Origin: Fructobacillus papyriferae
GTDB taxonomy: Bacteria; Bacillota; Bacilli; Lactobacillales; Lactobacillaceae
DNA: 64,000 nt
Reading direction: 5' to 3'
NCBI RefSeq assembly: GCF_018437225.1
Contig: NZ_JAAMFI010000001.1
Span: 372,001-436,000 of the forward strand
The notes under the pieces were generated by a model that ran no database searches, had not been told where the DNA came from, and saw only the letters and a list, made by a program, of their open reading frames with translations. Below are positions 58,301-64,000 of this stretch, piece by piece. The position numbers and the translations under genes are program-made. The stretch's first letter is position 1; each line of letters opens with the position of its first letter.

Positions 58301-61225
58301 TTAATTCTTCTTCCGCATTGCTTCTGACATCAACCAGAGTCCTGCGGTCGCAGTTAATCCAATCGTGGTCATCAGCAATGAATGACTCTGGTTTGAGGCT
58401 TTACGAGCAGTCGCTGGTAAGACGACATTGTCCTTTGTCGCATTCGCCACATTGCCAGCATTGTTGGCTGGTGCCTGCTGAACATTGTCAGACGATCCGC
58501 CACCAGTTGATGGCAAAACAACGCCTGCCGTGTTGTTGCCGGCGTTGTTACCGCCGCCATTAGTATTTGAGTTATTGTTGCCGGCGTTGTTACCGCCGCC
58601 ATTGGTATTTGAGCCATCATTACCGGCGTTGTTTGAACCGTTGCCGTCATGATTTGGCGTTACTTTGTTTTGGTAAGTTACCACAATGTTTTCATCGCTA
58701 CTATCTACAGAAGGCGTTTCAGCATTGATTGCTGATACCGCCTGACCATTGAGCACAATGTCAGGGCGCTCATACTTAGCTGTGTCAACAGAATGCTGCA
58801 CATCAACAGCTGACCAGGATGACGGTGTACCGACTTCATGCCAGTCATTGTTATACGCAACCTCGCCAGTATTCGAATCATAGACAGCCGAACGTTCGAA
58901 ATGAACCGTTACTTTTTGAGATGGCGCGATCTCACGTCCGTCAATATCTTGGAAGATTACTGTACGAGTGACTGACTTTGAAAGGTTCTTCGTGATATCG
59001 TTTGGCACATTTGGTGTGTTAGGACCAACTGGCGTTGGTGTTTCACCATTCTGCTTATATGTCACCACATCATTGATATCTCGTGAATTGCCATCCACGG
59101 TTTGCGCATCGATCACAGCCTTATCAGGGGTGTAGCCCGTGATAGCCGGGCTATTTACAGCAGCAAAGGTCTGATCAGCCGACCAGTCACCGTAGCTAAC
59201 ATCGCCAGTCACGGCATCCGTATACTTTGGACGGGTGAAGGTAACTTCCTTGGTATAAGTATCCGCAGCCTTTGTCCCATCGGCATATTGGTATTGAATG
59301 GTCTCCTTGACCGTCTTTTTGTCCGTTGATTCAACTGGCGATTCTTTATTGTAAGTAACGGTGATATTCAGATCGCTTGAATCGGCGTTCACTTTTTGAG
59401 CGGTAACCGTCTTCTTATCGGGTGTGTAGCCCTTAATGGCTGGGCTATCTACTGCGGCAAAGGTCTGATCAGCTGACCAGTCACTATAGCTGACATCGCC
59501 AGTTTTTTCATCTTTAGTAACCGTCCGATTAAAGGTTACTTCCTTGGTATAATCATCAGCTGCCTTTGTTCCGTCAGCATATTGATAGTGAATCCTTTCA
59601 TTGACCGTCTTGGTTTCAGTCGAGCTAGTTGTTCTCGCCTTCACTGTAACGTTGGCCGTCTTCGTATAAGTATTACCCGTTGAATCAGTATAAGTATAGG
59701 TCAACGGATAGACGCCTGGCTTTGATGTATCAACTGTTCCTTGAACATTAACATACTTCAGATCCAAACTATTGCCATTATCATCTTTTGCACTAACCAC
59801 GTTATCCTTTGAAGACCAGGAGTCCCCAACCCAGAGCGTGGAATCTTTGACAGTAAGACTAGCCTTTGATGCAACAACCGTGACTTGAGCTGTCTTCGTT
59901 TGTTCCATTCCGCTCTTGTCTGTGTAGCTATATGTTACTGGATAATTTCCTGGCGTCTTTGGATCAACGTTGCCCGAAACCTTTAGATCAGATAAGGACA
60001 CCGTCGAGCCATCGGAATTGATTGCCCGAAGGAAATTATCCGACGAATTCCAGCTAGCAGTTGGACCCGCTACAATGGTCGAATCTTGAACATTTAACGT
60101 AGCCTGATTGGCATTCTTTGTATATTTAACGGTATAGCTTGATGATCCAGAATCTTCACCAACCGTGGTAGCCGCAAAATCAGTCTGTTGCCCGGATTGA
60201 ACGGTATAGCCAGCAATAGTAGGCGCTTCTACTTCTGAGAACTTGGGATCGCCTGAAATTAACTGCCAATCCGTGTAAACAGCTTGGCCATCTTGCAGGC
60301 TTCCCGTCCGGCGATATACTGCCTGTTGAACCGTTGGCGAAGCAATCTCATTCCCGTCCTGGTCGACGTAATGAATCGTTCTTGTCGCCGGGTTCGTCTG
60401 TGCTGGAACAAACTGGAAGGAATTAACCGAAACGGACTGAACGTTGTCAGCAATACCCGTCGATCCACCAATGGATAATGAGAGCGGGTCTTGATAATCA
60501 TCAACATCAATCGTTCGACTGACGCCCAGATAAGACAGCGTCATGTGTCCTTGACCATCGTAGGTCAATGTGAATGGAACATCCTTACCAGCAATGTCTT
60601 CAACGTTCAAGTAATCTGGTTGACCCGCATAGCGCCAAGGATCATTCTGATCCTTCTGATCGACATCACTGTGAATACCAGACATATAAATCTTCGAATA
60701 ATCCCCATCGTTTAAGGTCCAAGTATCAAAGACAAAGCCAGATGATTTAGGCAACCCCTTTACCGAAATACCGCCACCTTGGTAACCGATCTGACCATCC
60801 GTCCCGTGGTGGAAGGCCATGGCGATGCCATCACCACCATTAAGACCATCCAAAGTGGTCCCCAAATTAATGGTTCCGGAAATCGTAAAGGGAACATTAG
60901 CATTAATTTTGGTTTTTAGCGTGATGTTACCATCTTGGCCATTTTCATTCTGAGTCAGGGTCGTTTTATTGGTGCTGGCATCATAAGAAGCCGTTCCGCC
61001 TGTTTGAAAGTACTGGAGAAAGTTATCCTTAGTCACCGTCACAGGTAGATCATCCGTATCGACCGCTGCCCCAACACTTTGACTTGTTGTCGCCTGATTG
61101 GTTCCATCGGCCTGAGCCGTTTGGGCATTGGCTGCAATGGTGAAAAAAGCCAGCCCAGCTACACCAGTCAGCCAAAACTTCTTGGCTTTATACAATTTAA
61201 TGGTCTGCTTTGTCTGCATCGTCAT
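58301..61225 (-). CDS. L-type lectin adhesin with Ig-like and Mub-type domains (LPATA)
   Basis: The 974-residue product starts at ATG 61225 (GAGGACGG upstream). It has a KxYKxGKxW-like signal ([15 protein letters not shown]). A bacterial L-type lectin domain follows (about residues 55-270; [35 protein letters not shown]). A Mub-type unit, two Ig-like units ([18 protein letters not shown]... and [16 protein letters not shown]...) and three more Mub_B2-like units (two nearly identical, [20 protein letters not shown] / [20 protein letters not shown]) lead to an Asn/Gly-rich repeat linker. It ends LPATA, a hydrophobic helix and MRKKN. It should bind glycans at the cell surface. Confidence 0.92.
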
Positions 61226-61404
61226 ATTCCGTCCTCTTTTCGTGTTCATCACTTGGTTCGAAATCATACAAATCGTTCGAACTCGAGAGTTACGGGTATT
61301 CATTCTTAGTGCGAATGTAACAGCAAAACGAAACGATTCACTGCCTGGCGATTATTTTAAAAAAGAAACGTCCAGATCCTATTCTCGTCTAACTCTCTAT
61401 CAAT

Positions 61405-61433
61405 ATTGTAACACGATGAAAATTAGAATGTAA
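61405..61433 (-). promoter_or_regulatory. promoter of the L-type lectin adhesin gene
   Basis: TTACAT (61433-61428), 17-base spacer, TACAAT (61410-61405) preceded by TGT. It leaves a leader of about 170 bases that contains two TTCGAA palindromes (about 61258-61281). Confidence 0.6.
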
Positions 61434-61465
61434 CCATTCTGAAATAAAAGAATAACCTGAACGCA

Positions 61466-61500
61466 AAAAAAGACCAAGCACTTTCGCACTTGATCTTTTC
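61466..61500 (-). terminator. terminator of the BspA-type adhesin gene
   Basis: AAAGA-CAAG / CTTG-TCTTT stem with A/T-runs, almost the same sequence as at 58253-58284. Confidence 0.75.
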
Positions 61501-61514
61501 ACTGAAAGAAGACC

Positions 61515-64000
61515 TTAGTTCTTCTTCCGCATTGCTTCTGACATCAACCAGAGTCCTGCGGTTGCAGTTAGTCCAATCGTAGTCATCAGCAATGAATGGC
61601 TCTTTTTCGAAGCTTCTTTAGCTGTCGCTGGTAAGACGACATTGTTCTTTGTCGCATCGGCCACATGAGAACCATAAGCCGGATTGGTAGTCGTGGCCGT
61701 ACCATTCAAACCATTGTCATCATCGGTCGATGGCGTGTAGTGATAACTGGTTCCTGGCGTCGTGCCGCCATTATTGCCGTTATCACCACCGTTGTTCGAT
61801 GGTGTGTTACCACCATTACCACCATTGCCGCCGTTGTTCGATGGCGTGTTATCACCATTACCACCATTGCCACCGTTGTTTGGATTTGGTGTTGGGTTTG
61901 GTGTTGGGTTTGGTGTTGGGTTATCACCCTTTGCTGGATAAGTAACAGTGACTGTAGCATCCGTCATATCGGCCGTCACATTCACTAGCTCAACGTCTTG
62001 CTTATCAGGCGCATCGAAACCTTGCGCTGACAAATCAGGCGATTTGACATCAGCCCACTGGTTCGTCCCATCAACTTGCCAATCGGTGTAGGAGATCACC
62101 TCCCCACTCTGATCATCCACGATGGCGTCACGTGTAAACTTGACGTCTTGTTTAACTGGATCAGCCACTTGTTTTCCATTTTTATCCACGTAATTGATGG
62201 TACGAGTGATTGTCTTCTCCAACGTCTTAACGTCAACATTACCAGGATTGTCAGGCGTCACCTTGTGACTTCCCTTGTCCGCGTAGGTAATATCAATCGT
62301 CGTGTTATCCGAACTTGAAGCGACTGTCTGGGCAGCGACGTCCTTGGTACTTGGATCACCATAGCCACTAAGAGCTGGTGATTGTACATTGGCCCATTGG
62401 TCCGACCCATCGACTTGCCAATCATCATATTGAATGTGGCCTTGGCCATCGACCGTCGCACCGCGGGTAAAGTTAACCGTCTGGATAACCGAATCGGCCA
62501 CTTTCTCGTGCTTCTTATTCCAGTAATTAATCGTCCGCGTGATGCTCTTCTTCATCGTCTTAGGATCAACAGGTCCTGGGTTAACTGGCGTGTAATGGTG
62601 GCTTCCCTTCGTATAGGTTACCGTTACCGTTGAGTCTTGCGAATCAGCAGAAATGTTGTCCGCTTCAGCCACAGCGTCTGGTGTATTGTAGCCATCGACA
62701 GCCTTCGGTGAGAACCTGGCAAATGACCCCGTCTTAGCATCTGAGCCAGCAACGTGCCAGTCACCATAGGTCCACTCACCGGTCACAGCATCTTGTTCCG
62801 CTGAACGTTCGAAATTCACAGTCTGAACTTCAGGATCCATGTTCGCCATTGGCTGCTTGGTATCCCCATCGACGAAGTTAATCGTACGGGTGACGGACTT
62901 CGAGGTGTCCTTGTCACCATGGTTAGAAGGTGTTCCAGGAGTGAGTTTGTCAGCGTAGGTGACGTTAATTACTTCATCTTGCTCATTCGTTGTATCATCC
63001 ACTTTTGGTGTTTCAGCATCAATCTCAGTAACGGACTTACCATTAACCTTAGGATCTACATACTTATCTGATATAGTTTGAGGGACGTTAAGGGAACTAA
63101 ATTGACTTAGCTCACCTTCGGCTTTCCAATCACTATAGCTCACATCACCTAGAATATCAGTTGTCTGCGTTCGCTGATACTTTATTTCTTGGACAGTGGG
63201 ATTCTGAATGTCATGAGCCATACTGTCCAGATAATGAACGGTTCGTTTAATAGTCTTTTCTTGTTGGACAGTGGTCCCTTTCTGGGTACTTCCTAAAACA
63301 TACCAGCCAGGTGTTTTATAACTACCGGCATCACCAGCGTTGTTCCAATCGTCCAAGCTTTTGAATGTTGTTCCCTTTGGGTTGGTCAATGTACCGCCAT
63401 CTGCTTCATCTACCGGTGTTACAGAAGGATACTGAAAACCTTCTTCCTGAAAAAGATCAGTCAAAAAACTGTCGTCTGATGTGGGTATGGCGGGGAGTTT
63501 AAGATAAAAGCTCTTACCATTCCCGATATTTTTAAACATTCCAGATGGGGAGGAACCCATATCTGCAAAATCCACAAATGAAACATCTAAGTAAGTTAGG
63601 GAAGTACAGTTTTGAAAGGTATAGAGCGAACTGATTACTTTCTTACTTTTAAAACTTGAAAAATCAATTTTTTCAAGTGAGGAGCAATTTTGAAACATTG
63701 ACTCAATATCAGTACAGTTTGGAGCCGTAAAGTTTGATAAATCAATCGATTTCAATGAGCTATCGCCAGAAAACATTTGCGAAGCGATAGACAGTTGATC
63801 AAAATTAATTTTATTAAAGCCAGAAATATCTTGAAGCGATGGTAAGTTAGCAAACATCATTGAAAGATATTGACCCGAATCAATCGGTTGGCTAATCACA
63901 ACGTGCTCAGTGTCAGGAAAAAGTGAGCTGATATATTGATCGGGATTATTACCGAACGTTCCGGAACCGGTAAACGTGAAGGTTTTGCTATTTGGATCAT
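61515..64000 (-). CDS. BspA-type leucine-rich repeat adhesin with Mub-type domains (LPATA), 5' end beyond window
   Basis: The frame is open to the window edge; a GTG at 63899 is internal, because upstream codons (DPNSKTFTFTGSGTFGNN...) continue without a stop. The N-terminal visible part is a BspA-like repeat region (SMMFANLPSLQDISGF, MFSGDSSLKSIDLSNF, MFQNCSSLEKIDFSSF, TFQNCTSLTYLDVSF). Four Mub_B2-like units follow (KRTVHYLDSM, TRTINFVDGD, TRTINYWNKK, TRTINYVDKN), each ending in a VTYxxKG-like strand. A PNPTP and Gly/Asn-rich linker leads to LPATA, a hydrophobic helix and MRKKN. The last about 40 residues are nearly identical to those of the neighbouring lectin adhesin. Confidence 0.92.
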   Translation of the reverse strand, partial: DPNSKTFTFTGSGTFGNNPDQYISSLFPDTEHVVISQPIDSGQYLSMMFANLPSLQDISGFNKINFDQLSIASQMFSGDSSLKSIDLSNFTAPNCTDIESMFQNCSSLEKIDFSSFKSKKVISSLYTFQNCTSLTYLDVSFVDFADMGSSPSGMFKNIGNGKSFYLKLPAIPTSDDSFLTDLFQEEGFQYPSVTPVDEADGGTLTNPKGTTFKSLDDWNNAGDAGSYKTPGWYVLGSTQKGTTVQQEKTIKRTVHYLDSMAHDIQNPTVQEIKYQRTQTTDILGDVSYSDWKAEGELSQFSSLNVPQTISDKYVDPKVNGKSVTEIDAETPKVDDTTNEQDEVINVTYADKLTPGTPSNHGDKDTSKSVTRTINFVDGDTKQPMANMDPEVQTVNFERSAEQDAVTGEWTYGDWHVAGSDAKTGSFARFSPKAVDGYNTPDAVAEADNISADSQDSTVTVTYTKGSHHYTPVNPGPVDPKTMKKSITRTINYWNKKHEKVADSVIQTVNFTRGATVDGQGHIQYDDWQVDGSDQWANVQSPALSGYGDPSTKDVAAQTVASSSDNTTIDITYADKGSHKVTPDNPGNVDVKTLEKTITRTINYVDKNGKQVADPVKQDVKFTRDAIVDDQSGEVISYTDWQVDGTNQWADVKSPDLSAQGFDAPDKQDVELVNVTADMTDATVTVTYPAKGDNPTPNPTPNPTPNPNNGGNGGNGDNTPSNNGGNGGNGGNTPSNNGGDNGNNGGTTPGTSYHYTPSTDDDNGLNGTATTTNPAYGSHVADATKNNVVLPATAKEASKKSHSLLMTTIGLTATAGLWLMSEAMRKKN

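Overview
The window looks like chromosome of a low-to-moderate G+C Gram-positive bacterium of the order Lactobacillales, most likely the Leuconostoc/Fructobacillus/Convivina branch. The reasons are a class B RNase P RNA, a complete mevalonate-pathway operon, the hit/ecsAB/prsA/yhaNO and dnaG-rpoD blocks typical of Firmicutes, EbsA and GpsB homologues, and a set of cell-wall-anchored Mub-type adhesins. The genus call is inference.

Layout. 1-1.9 kb: pnuC (cut by the window edge), an SMR transporter, tRNA-Arg(UCU) and a small orphan gene. 1.9-4.4 kb: a compact minus-strand operon resembling a type VII-secretion toxin/immunity cassette (DUF4176-like protein, DUF443/TsaI-like membrane protein, glycine-rich possible toxin). 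4.5-12.4 kb: housekeeping genes trmB, ecsAB, hit, prsA and yhaNO. 12.5-18.3 kb: an ebsA-rluD-pyrR-carA-carB-orf88 operon in which both carbamoyl-phosphate synthase subunits have lost their catalytic residues although the frames are intact. 18.3-19.8 kb: an RNase H-like gene, a small membrane protein and an acetyltransferase. 19.9-36.6 kb: two paralogous giant surface proteins (about 2657 and 2835 residues), each with about 18-19 tandem 87-residue helical repeats. 36.9-43.7 kb: a THUMP methyltransferase, dnaD, asnS, ypmB and a dinG whose helicase motifs are gone while its exonuclease motifs remain. 43.8-47.9 kb: mvk-mvaD-pmk-fni. 48-56.4 kb: an aldo/keto reductase, rnpB, gpsB, ypsA, recU, ilvE, queT behind a preQ1 riboswitch, rpoD and dnaG. 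56.6-64 kb: three LPxTA-anchored adhesins with Mub-type repeats, the last one cut by the window end.

How it fits together. The giant proteins and the three Mub-type adhesins form a large surface-adhesion complement. Every recognisable sorting signal is LPxTA rather than LPxTG, and one giant protein has no recognisable sorting motif. The mevalonate operon supplies isopentenyl diphosphate. PrsA, EcsAB and GpsB support export and wall growth.

The observations most worth following are: (i) the paired pseudoenzymes CarA and CarB kept behind an intact PyrR; (ii) the helicase-dead DinG; (iii) two unrelated genes (an acetyltransferase and asnS) with a perfect hairpin between the Shine-Dalgarno sequence and the start codon; (iv) the toxin-like cassette; (v) the LPxTA usage and the shared 3' ends of neighbouring adhesin genes; (vi) a hairpin-dense, double-stranded-terminator island at 57.96-58.28 kb that could encode small RNAs.
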